Of a stretch of 5,151 bases of DNA, positions 1 through 5,151 are shown piece by piece (the stretch's first letter is position 1; the number at the start of each line of letters is the position of its first letter). A model generated the notes under the pieces. That model was not told where the DNA came from and did not search any database. It saw nothing but the letters and a program-made list of their open reading frames with translations. The stretch covers positions 4,721-9,871 of the forward strand of contig JAHDFG010000012.1 of the NCBI GenBank assembly GCA_020628265.1, given 5' to 3'. Origin of the DNA: Pseudooctadecabacter sp. (lineage in GTDB: Bacteria > Pseudomonadota > Alphaproteobacteria > Rhodobacterales > Rhodobacteraceae). The translations under genes were made by a program, and so were the position numbers.

Positions 1-694
1 CGGTCGCAACGGTTGCCGGATCGCCGTGATCGATGCGGTGCACTTCGGACCGCTCGAAAATGCGGACGCCCGCCCGTTCGGCGGCCTTGGCCAACCCCAG
101 CGCATACCGTAGCGGGTGAATGTGACCGGCACCCATGTCCAGAATCCCGCCCTGATAATGGGCTGATTTGACGATCTCCTGAAAGGCGTTGCGGGTCAGC
201 GGTTGTACCGGTTGATAGTCATAGGTGCGCCGCAAATACTCGGCCTCGTCCCGCAGGTGCCGCGCCTCGACCGCGTCGTAGGCCCCATGGGCAACACCGG
301 GGGTGTAGCGGGCGCTGGGCGCGTGCTGGGCCACACGGGCCTGCAACAGGGCTTTGGCCTCTTCGGTGAGGTCCCACAGGGCGCGGGCCCGATCCTTGCC
401 CAGTTTCGCCGCGAGCCAGCGTTGATCTTTGTTGAACCCACTGCCGACCTGTCCGCCATTGCGTCCCGATGCACCCCAGCCCGCGCGGTGGGCCTCCAGC
501 ACGACCACGTCCAATCCGGCCTCTGCCAATTCAAGGGCTGCCATCAAACCGGTGTATCCGGCCCCCACAACGCAAACGTCGGCACGGATCTGCCCCCGCA
601 AGGCCGGCCGTTCCGGTGGGATGTCCGCCGTGGCCGCGTACCAGCTAACCGGAAAGGTCGCAGGTCGGTCATTACGGTAAAGCGGGTTGGACAT
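1..694 (-). CDS. FAD-dependent oxidoreductase, gamma-glutamylputrescine oxidase (PuuB/OrdL) family, 3' end cut by window edge
   Basis: This is the N-terminal 231 residues of a DAO-fold flavoenzyme. Family members of this type oxidise the free amino end of a gamma-glutamylated amine to an aldehyde, giving H2O2 and ammonia, in the cytoplasm. The sequence begins MSNPLYRNDR. It has the FAD-binding Rossmann motif VVGAGYTG at residues 42-49, the acidic end of the second strand (VVVLEA, E67) expected to bind the adenosine ribose, the family block ASGRNGGQ at 75-82, and GGILDMGAGHIHPLRYALGLA-like sequence at about 182-202, which is typical of the PuuB/OrdL group. E. coli PuuB is about 426 residues, so roughly 195 residues lie beyond the left edge. 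The ATG at 694 is supported by a GGAGG box seven bases upstream. Its A is also the last base of the preceding gene's TGA stop. The exact substrate is inferred from the two PuuA-like ligases upstream; related oxidases act on other amines and amino acids. Confidence 0.88.
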   Translation of the reverse strand, partial: MSNPLYRNDRPATFPVSWYAATADIPPERPALRGQIRADVCVVGAGYTGLMAALELAEAGLDVVVLEAHRAGWGASGRNGGQVGSGFNKDQRWLAAKLGKDRARALWDLTEEAKALLQARVAQHAPSARYTPGVAHGAYDAVEARHLRDEAEYLRRTYDYQPVQPLTRNAFQEIVKSAHYQGGILDMGAGHIHPLRYALGLAKAAERAGVRIFERSEVHRIDHGDPATVAT

Positions 695-1803
695 CAGGGT
701 TCCTCCCGCAGATCGTAGTAAGTCAGGCCGTAGTATTCTGTGCGCCTGTCATAAAGCCTCGTTTCCTCAACGTAGATGCCATCGACCTTCAGGAAAAAGC
801 AGTCGACGCAGGAGGATTGCAGACGGTCCTGAACGAAACGCTCGAAATCCTCGTCGACGTTGAACCTACGCGTCGTTGCTTCTGTGATGGCATCCAGTGC
901 CGTGGCCGGAAGCTCTGAAATCCCGTCGATAGTGATACGAACGCTGTGAAACTGGGCATGAGGAAAGGAGATCGGGACGCCACCGGCCGTGATCGGTTGC
1001 CCATTGTCCATATCGGCCACCAGTGCCCCACCAAGCGGATTGATCACGATCGGGCCGAGTTCTGCGCCCTCGGGGATATGGGGTGTCACGGCGGCGCGAA
1101 TTGCGTCGCGATGTGCGACCTGATCAAAGGTCTCACCGGTCTGTTGCACCACGGTGGGCAGGCTGAGTGTCAGGCTGGGCGTCAGACGCTCCTGAGGAAA
1201 ATCGCGGCGGGGCCGGTGGTCCAGCAGCATGAAGTCCGCGCTTTCGCTGATCGTCAGAATCGCGTCCAGATAGGTCTGATAGTCATCGAAGCTGTCGCGG
1301 ATCACGTCGTAGGGATGCGTGTGCTCCAGCAGATCGGCGTGATCGACATCAGGGTTATCCGCGAAACTGCCACAAGCGGTGTTGGTGCAAGAGACGGAAG
1401 CGATCATAAGGTCGTCACGGTAGACCTCGACCACCGTTTCATTCGGGGGCGCGCCGAACAGGGTCAGCGCAAAGCTGCCCGCCGCCTGACCGGTTGTCGT
1501 GGTTGTGTTCACATAGACAGCATCGGCGGCGGCACGCAGGACGGATTGGTCACGGATGATCTGAGGACGACCGCGCCCATCCTGAAACAAGACAACTGTG
1601 ATCTCGCCTTGATCGAAGTCGACATCGCGCAGGTAGTACAGTTTGTCGGCTTCGGGCGAGGCAACAGGGGCAGGGGCGGTGGTCTGGTCCGGCGAGACGG
1701 TGATTTGCGTCACGTCGGCTTCGGTGCCGCGGGCGAGAAAGAAGGCAAGGACTGCCACCAGCCCGCCCAAAGCCAACACCGCGATGAAGGCCGTGCGGAT
1801 CAT
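694..1803 (-). CDS. Membrane-anchored or secreted protein of unknown function, within the polyamine operon
   Basis: I do not recognise this 369-residue protein. Residues 1-25 are MIRT followed by about 20 hydrophobic residues (AFIAVLALGGLVAVLAFFLA), then RGTEAD. This is either an N-terminal membrane anchor or a signal peptide with a possible cleavage after A29. There is no lipobox cysteine. A Thr/Ala/Pro-rich linker (about 31-52) follows, then a globular region of mixed strand and helix to residue 369, with no further membrane segment. Most of the protein is therefore predicted to be periplasmic. The only four cysteines form two close pairs: C139/C144 (CTNTAC) and C332/C335 (CVDC). A TTTTT run sits at 100-104, and the C-terminus is tyrosine- and charge-rich. 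The ATG at 1803 overlaps the TGA of the upstream ligase (ATGA). A longer GTG start at 1833 would add ten residues before the hydrophobic segment and is less likely. No good Shine-Dalgarno precedes 1803, so translation probably depends on coupling. Co-transcription suggests a role linked to amine sensing, uptake or metabolism, which is inference only. Confidence 0.85.
   Translation of the reverse strand: MIRTAFIAVLALGGLVAVLAFFLARGTEADVTQITVSPDQTTAPAPVASPEADKLYYLRDVDFDQGEITVVLFQDGRGRPQIIRDQSVLRAAADAVYVNTTTTTGQAAGSFALTLFGAPPNETVVEVYRDDLMIASVSCTNTACGSFADNPDVDHADLLEHTHPYDVIRDSFDDYQTYLDAILTISESADFMLLDHRPRRDFPQERLTPSLTLSLPTVVQQTGETFDQVAHRDAIRAAVTPHIPEGAELGPIVINPLGGALVADMDNGQPITAGGVPISFPHAQFHSVRITIDGISELPATALDAITEATTRRFNVDEDFERFVQDRLQSSCVDCFFLKVDGIYVEETRLYDRRTEYYGLTYYDLREEP
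701..707 (-). promoter_or_regulatory. Strong Shine-Dalgarno of the FAD oxidoreductase gene
   Basis: The minus strand reads GGGAGGA here, with GGAGG (702-706) seven bases before the ATG at 692-694. It lies inside the last codons of the upstream gene. It fixes the oxidase start and suggests that this gene can recruit ribosomes by itself as well as by coupling through the TGATG overlap. Confidence 0.75.
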
Positions 1804-3152
1804 ACGTTCAACAGCAGGTGTTCGCGCTCCCACGGGCTGATGACCTGCAGGAATTCTTCGTACTCGGCGCGTTTCACGATGGAATAGACGCGGGCGAAAT
1901 CGGGCCCCAGGACGTCGTGCATCGCGGTGTTTTCGTCAAAGAGATCCAGCGCCGACCAAAGGCCCTGCGGCAGCTCGCCTTCGCCTTCGTAAGCATCGCC
2001 CTTGGCCTGCTTGTCGGCCCACAGACCTTGTTTGATCCCAAGATAGCCACAAGCCAGCGAGGCGGCGATGCACAAATAAGGGTTGCAATCCATGCCCGCC
2101 AGTCTGTTTTCGATCCGTCGCGCTTCGGGGCTGGACAGCGGCACCCGAAGGCCCGTGGTGCGGTTGTCGCGGGACCATTCCAGATTGATGGGTGCTGCGT
2201 GATCTTTGACATAACGCCGGTAGCTGTTCACGTAGGGCGCCATCACAGCCACGACCGAGGGCAGGTGGGTCTGGAGCCCGCCGATGAACTGGAAAAACGC
2301 ATCCGTCTCACCACCTTGGGGGCCGGTGAAGATGTTCTTGCCGTCCTCATCAAGGATCGAATGGTGGATATGCATGGCGCTGCCCGGCTCGCCCTCAATG
2401 GGTTTGGCCATGAAGGTGGCAAAGCAATTGTGCTTCAGCGCAGCCTCGCGCAGCAGGCGCTTGAAGAAAAAGACCTGATCCGCCAGCTCCACCGGATCGC
2501 CGTGGTTGAGGTTGATCTCAAGCTGGCCCGCGCCGCCTTCCTGTGTGATGCCGTCAATCTCGAACCCTTGGATTTCGGCGTATTCATAGATGTCATCAAT
2601 GACGGGGCCATAGTCGTCCACGGCGGTCATCGAATAGGCCTGACGGGCCGCGGCAGGGCGACCCGAACGCCCGATCATCGGCTCGATGGGTTTGGCGGGG
2701 TCCGTGTTGGGCGCCACAAGGAAGAATTCCATTTCCGGTGCGACGACGGGTGTCCAACCCTCTTTGGCGTAGAGATCAACAACCCGTTTCAACACGTTGC
2801 GGGGCGAAAACCCGATGGGCTTGCCCTTGCGATCAAAGGCATCATGGATGACCTGCAGGGTTCCGTCTTCGGTCCAAGGCGCAGCAGTTGCGGTGCTGTA
2901 GTCCGGCTTCAGGATCATGTCTGGCTCGGTAAAACCCTCGTCGCCCGCAGCCTCACCCCAGCCGCCTGTGAGCGTCTGAAAGAAGATCGATTCCGGCAGA
3001 TGGAACTGGGTTTGCTTTTCCCATTTTGCGGCGGGCACGGCCTTGCCCCGCGCAATGCCGGGCAGGTCGGAGATCATGCATTCCACTTCGTCCAGACGGT
3101 TGGCGTCCAGATAGTCTCGTGCGGCCTGAGGAATGTCGTCTGTCCAACTCAT
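1800..3152 (-). CDS. PuuA-type gamma-glutamylpolyamine synthetase (glutamine synthetase family), complete
   Basis: This 450-residue protein belongs to the glutamine synthetase fold family, PuuA branch, whose members use ATP to link the gamma-carboxyl of glutamate to an amine in the cytoplasm. An N-terminal beta-grasp region (about 15-110; SDLPGIARGK at 28-37) precedes the catalytic domain. Visible active-site blocks are PEMEFF (E140, E142), EGGAGQLEINL (E205, E212), GSAMHIHHS (H261, H263), APYVNSYRRY at 305-314, SRDNRTTGLRVP (R331, R336) and RRIENRLAG with NPYL (E348, R350, 357-360). All expected metal, ATP and glutamate positions appear intact. The length and blocks match E. coli PuuA closely. 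The DGSS ammonia-site loop and the NLY adenylylation motif of GlnA are not seen, which argues against a housekeeping glutamine synthetase. The start at 3152 has AAGGAG eight bases upstream and overlaps the previous stop by four bases (ATGA). The stop overlaps the next ATG the same way. The amine substrate is not determinable from sequence. Confidence 0.92.
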   Translation of the reverse strand: MSWTDDIPQAARDYLDANRLDEVECMISDLPGIARGKAVPAAKWEKQTQFHLPESIFFQTLTGGWGEAAGDEGFTEPDMILKPDYSTATAAPWTEDGTLQVIHDAFDRKGKPIGFSPRNVLKRVVDLYAKEGWTPVVAPEMEFFLVAPNTDPAKPIEPMIGRSGRPAAARQAYSMTAVDDYGPVIDDIYEYAEIQGFEIDGITQEGGAGQLEINLNHGDPVELADQVFFFKRLLREAALKHNCFATFMAKPIEGEPGSAMHIHHSILDEDGKNIFTGPQGGETDAFFQFIGGLQTHLPSVVAVMAPYVNSYRRYVKDHAAPINLEWSRDNRTTGLRVPLSSPEARRIENRLAGMDCNPYLCIAASLACGYLGIKQGLWADKQAKGDAYEGEGELPQGLWSALDLFDENTAMHDVLGPDFARVYSIVKRAEYEEFLQVISPWEREHLLLNV

Positions 3153-3826
3153 AGGGTCCGCTCCTTGAAGAAGCGTCCGATTTGGGACGCGAGTTGCGCG
3201 TTCGAATTCTCGCGCCCGAGGTTGGCTTTTGCCGTTTCGATCAGATCGGGCGGAACGGAACCAGCGCGTGCGTCGATCAGGCCCTTGATCATGGGATCAC
3301 CAAACTCGGGATGAGCCTGCACCGTGAAAATGCGGTTGTCGTAGACAAGTGCCGCATTCTGACAAAAGCTGTTGCTTGCCAGAACATCCGCGCCCTCAGG
3401 TTTTTGCGTCACCTGATCCTGATGCCATGCGTTCAGGGCGATTTCGGCCCCACGCCAGTCATAGGTCTGACGCCCAACAGCCCAGCCGCCCTCGAACTTT
3501 TCGACCGTGCCGCCAAGGGCCTGCGCGATGATCTGGTGCCCAAAGCAGATACCCACGAGCGGACGGCCCGCGGCATAGACATCGCGGATCAGCGATTCCA
3601 AAGGGGGGATCCACGGGTGGTCTTCGTAGGCCCCGTGTTTGGAGCCTGTGATCAGCCAGCCGTCGCAATCCTCCGGCCCGTCGGGGAAGTCCCCGTCCAC
3701 GACGCAGAATGTCTCGAACGTGAACTCCTGACCGTCGAGAAGACGCATAAAGAACGTGTTCACGTCACCAAGTTCGTCCTGCACCTCTTCAGGGGCGTGG
3801 CCGGTTTGCAGTATGCCGATTTTCAT
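3149..3826 (-). CDS. Class I glutamine amidotransferase-fold protein, possible gamma-glutamyl hydrolase of the pathway
   Basis: This 225-residue cytoplasmic protein is a stand-alone class I (GMP-synthase-like) glutamine amidotransferase domain. The nucleophile elbow GICFGHQ places the catalytic cysteine at C94. AHPEF supplies H172 and E174, completing the Cys-His-Glu triad. WLITGSKHGAYED (57-69) and AWHQDQV (133-139) are further blocks typical of this GATase1 group. No synthetase domain is fused. Its place between two PuuA-like ligases suggests that it does the job of PuuD, which also has a class I GATase fold: hydrolysing the gamma-glutamyl amide of the oxidised product to release glutamate. 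That role is inferred; a glutaminase-type role is also possible. I chose the ATG at 3826 because MKIGILQTGH is the natural first strand of the fold. A TTG at 3931 would add 35 low-quality residues. The Shine-Dalgarno is weak (GGTG four bases upstream). The TGA overlaps the next ATG by four bases. Confidence 0.88.
   Translation of the reverse strand: MKIGILQTGHAPEEVQDELGDVNTFFMRLLDGQEFTFETFCVVDGDFPDGPEDCDGWLITGSKHGAYEDHPWIPPLESLIRDVYAAGRPLVGICFGHQIIAQALGGTVEKFEGGWAVGRQTYDWRGAEIALNAWHQDQVTQKPEGADVLASNSFCQNAALVYDNRIFTVQAHPEFGDPMIKGLIDARAGSVPPDLIETAKANLGRENSNAQLASQIGRFFKERTL
3161..3166 (-). promoter_or_regulatory. Strong Shine-Dalgarno of the complete PuuA-type ligase
   Basis: The minus strand reads AAGGAG, with eight bases before the ATG at 3150-3152. 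It lies within the final codons of the amidotransferase gene. It settles the ligase start and allows re-initiation at the ATGA overlap. Confidence 0.75.
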
Positions 3827-3842
3827 GGAGCACCAGTGATTG

Positions 3843-3854
3843 TTTGATGTCAAA
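3843..3854. promoter_or_regulatory. Short inverted repeat TTTGA-TG-TCAAA, possible operator
   Basis: A perfect 5-base inverted repeat with a 2-base spacer (TTTGATGTCAAA) lies 16 bases before the amidotransferase ATG. Short dyads like this can be regulator half-sites, but a match this small can occur by chance. I do not recognise it as the site of a named regulator. Confidence 0.3.
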
Positions 3855-3946
3855 TTACGCGGCGATGGAGCGGCACACAAGCGGTGGATTGTGAGGCTGG
3901 TCGGCCCTCCGGGGGGAGTTGTAATGGCCAAGATGAAGAAGGGGCG

Positions 3947-3970
3947 CGTTAACCTTAATTTTCGGTAACG
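3947..3970. repeat. Imperfect inverted repeat (stem-loop) just after the first ligase gene
   Basis: CGTTAACC and GGTAACG can pair over seven base pairs with one bulged A, around an AT-rich loop of nine bases. It begins three bases beyond the ligase TGA. In the minus-strand transcript it is followed by a GC-rich stretch (CGCCCC) and not by a U-tract, so it does not look like a standard intrinsic terminator. It could be a messenger-stabilising hairpin, an attenuating element or a protein-binding dyad. Confidence 0.4.
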
Positions 3971-3973
3971 GTG

Positions 3974-5151
3974 TCAGACCGTATCGAGGTAAAGGTCGAT
4001 GCGTTCTTCGTCGCTGAGGGTCGCGAATTCCTGCGCTTCCTGTCGTTTTGTCGCCACAAGATTGCGGATCAATTCGGCGGGGAAGATACGGGCGATGGTC
4101 GGGTCCGTTTCGAATGCGTCGATGGCGTCGCCCCAAGCGGTCGGCAGTTGCGGCAGGTCCTGATCATAGGCGTTGCCTGTGATCGGGGCCGCGGGCATTT
4201 GCGCGTCTTCGAGACCGGTGAGGGCCGCACCAAGGACGGCGGCCAGCATAAGGTAGGGGTTCACATCGCCGCCCGCAACGCGATGTTCGATCCGGCGGGC
4301 TTGAGGTGCACCACCGGGCACCCGAATGGCCGCCGTGCGATTTTCGTAAGCCCAGCAAATCGACGTGGGTGCGTGGGCACCGGGCACCAGACGGTCGTAG
4401 GAATTACCATGGGGGGCCATGATCAAAGCCGACGGTCCAAGGGCCTTCAGGCAGCCGGCAATCGCGTGGTGCAGGGCGTCTGTGCCTTCGGGGCCACCAT
4501 TGTCGAAGATGTTGCGCCCTTCTTCATCAAGGATTGAGAAGTGCACATGCATGCCGTTGCCGGAATAATCGGGGTAGGGCTTGGCCATGAAGGACGCGGC
4601 GAACCCGTGCTGACGTGCAAGCCCGCGCACCAGCAGTTTGAACAGCCATGCATCATCGGCGGCTTTCATTGCTGGACCGTGGCTGAGGTTGATTTCGAAT
4701 TGGCCGAGGCCTGCTTCCGAGATCGCTGTTTCCGTGGGGATGTCCATGGCATCCGCGCCGTCGTAAAGCGCGGTGAAGAACCCGTCGAAAGCATCAAGAG
4801 CCCGCAATGAGAGGATCTCAGCGCCCGGCCGGCGTTTGCCGGAGCGGGGAGAGGGGGGCACGCGCAGATCGGTGCCACTGTCGTCCACGAGGTAGAACTC
4901 AAGCTCGGTGCCAACGATGGGTGTCAGCCCTCGGGCCGCGTAGCGTTGGAGGACCGCGTTCAGTGCATGACGCGGATCGCCATCGAACGGACGTCCGTCT
5001 TCGCGAAACATCCACATTGGCAGCACTGCTGTCGGCGTCTCTAACCAAGGCATCGGCAGAAAGCCACGGTCTGTGGGCAGGGCGATGCCGTCGGGATCAC
5101 CCGCTTCGAACACCAGCGGGCTGTTGTCGATATCCTCGCCCCAGATGTCGA
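3974..5151 (-). CDS. PuuA-type gamma-glutamylpolyamine synthetase paralogue, 5' end beyond the right window edge
   Basis: This is the C-terminal 391 residues of a second glutamine synthetase-fold ligase. The open frame continues to the window edge (visible start DIWGEDIDNSPL). A GTG at 5113 lies inside family sequence and is not the true start. About 55-65 N-terminal residues should lie outside. Counting from the first complete visible codon, the active-site blocks are TELEFYL (E82, E84), SEAGLGQFEINL (E145, E152), GNGMHVHFS (H201, H203), APHGNSYDR at 245-253, ENRTAAIRVP (R271, R276), and RRIEHRVAG with NPYL (E288, R290, 297-300). All expected catalytic residues appear present. It ends LYLDTV. 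It shares the block order of the complete ligase at 1800-3152 but differs clearly in between, for example in residues 90-120 and around CWAYENR, so it is a diverged paralogue and not a recent copy. Family knowledge and context suggest gamma-glutamylation of a polyamine or related amine; the specificity is unknown. Confidence 0.9.
   Translation of the reverse strand, partial: DIWGEDIDNSPLVFEAGDPDGIALPTDRGFLPMPWLETPTAVLPMWMFREDGRPFDGDPRHALNAVLQRYAARGLTPIVGTELEFYLVDDSGTDLRVPPSPRSGKRRPGAEILSLRALDAFDGFFTALYDGADAMDIPTETAISEAGLGQFEINLSHGPAMKAADDAWLFKLLVRGLARQHGFAASFMAKPYPDYSGNGMHVHFSILDEEGRNIFDNGGPEGTDALHHAIAGCLKALGPSALIMAPHGNSYDRLVPGAHAPTSICWAYENRTAAIRVPGGAPQARRIEHRVAGGDVNPYLMLAAVLGAALTGLEDAQMPAAPITGNAYDQDLPQLPTAWGDAIDAFETDPTIARIFPAELIRNLVATKRQEAQEFATLSDEERIDLYLDTV

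Larger units (their letters stand above)
3827..3973 (-). other. 147-base intergenic gap with no clear gene, promoter or terminator
   Basis: This is the only real gap in the window, between the stop of the first ligase and the amidotransferase start. The part next to the ligase stop (about 3948-3963) is AT-rich in an otherwise GC-rich region. It contains the two inverted repeats listed separately. On the minus strand, TTGACA occurs close to the amidotransferase start, but no acceptable -10 element lies between it and the ATG. I see no stem followed by a T-tract, so readthrough from the upstream ligase gene is plausible. Confidence 0.6.

Noticed and set aside
203..718. Plus-strand and minus-strand open frames in the first 720 bases
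   Set aside because: The minus-strand frame starting at 694 and running off the left edge encodes an unmistakable FAD-binding N-terminus, so the others are shadows of it.
946..1887. Plus-strand open frame of 313 codons opposite the unknown protein
   Set aside because: The minus-strand frame is favoured by its signal/anchor segment, plausible protein composition and exact overlaps with both neighbours. The plus frame has none of these and runs across a gene junction.
1800..3152. Housekeeping glutamine synthetase GlnA, or gamma-glutamylmethylamide synthetase GmaS
   Set aside because: The adenylylation and ammonia-loop motifs of GlnA are not seen and the sequence blocks follow PuuA. No N-methylglutamate synthase or dehydrogenase genes are nearby to support GmaS, although a methylamine role cannot be fully excluded by sequence alone.
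1818..3314. Very long plus-strand open frame (498 codons) opposite the complete ligase and part of the amidotransferase
   Set aside because: It is antisense to two genes with clear catalytic motifs, spans their junction and shows no recognisable domain. Long antisense frames are common in GC-rich coding DNA.
3840..3862. TTGACA on the minus strand as a -35 promoter element
   Set aside because: A correctly spaced -10 would fall on the amidotransferase start codon region and the bases there do not resemble one.
3906..3918. CTCC-GGGG-GGAG hairpin in the gap as a terminator
   Set aside because: The stem is only four base pairs and no T-tract follows in the direction of transcription.
3827..3931. 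TTG-initiated 35-residue extension of the amidotransferase
   Set aside because: The added residues are not part of the fold and lie in the intergenic gap. The ATG at 3826 gives the expected first beta strand.

Overview
The window looks like part of an alphaproteobacterial chromosome, most likely Rhodobacterales (roseobacter-like). I base this on the high G+C, the protein flavour and the gene set; no taxonomic marker is present, so this is inference. All five recognisable genes lie on the minus strand, so transcription runs from right to left. The window is cut at both ends inside genes.

Layout in transcription order: (1) a 3'-terminal portion of a PuuA-type glutamine synthetase-like ligase (3974-5151, start beyond the right edge); (2) a 147-base gap (3827-3973) with two small inverted repeats; (3) a class I glutamine amidotransferase-fold protein (3149-3826); (4) a second, complete PuuA-type ligase (1800-3152); (5) an unrecognised 369-residue protein with one N-terminal membrane segment or signal (694-1803); (6) the N-terminal 231 residues of a PuuB/OrdL-type FAD oxidoreductase (1-694, cut by the left edge). 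Genes 3 to 6 overlap one another by 4, 4 and 1 bases, so they are almost certainly one translationally coupled transcript. Gene 2's gap leaves room for an internal promoter, but none is clear.

The gene set matches the logic of the gamma-glutamylated polyamine (Puu) pathway known from Escherichia coli. There, an ATP-dependent ligase (PuuA) joins glutamate to an amine, an FAD oxidase (PuuB) oxidises the free amine end, a dehydrogenase (PuuC) oxidises the aldehyde, and a GATase-fold hydrolase (PuuD) removes glutamate. Ligase, hydrolase-like and oxidase members are visible here. An aldehyde dehydrogenase, transporter and regulator are not in the window. Substrates cannot be read from the sequence: putrescine, a longer polyamine or another primary amine are all possible.

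The part least explained by known biology is the envelope-directed protein of unknown function, locked by overlapping start and stop codons between the ligase and oxidase genes. The duplication of the ligase around the amidotransferase gene is the second point of interest. I saw no RNA gene, mobile element, CRISPR array or clear terminator.
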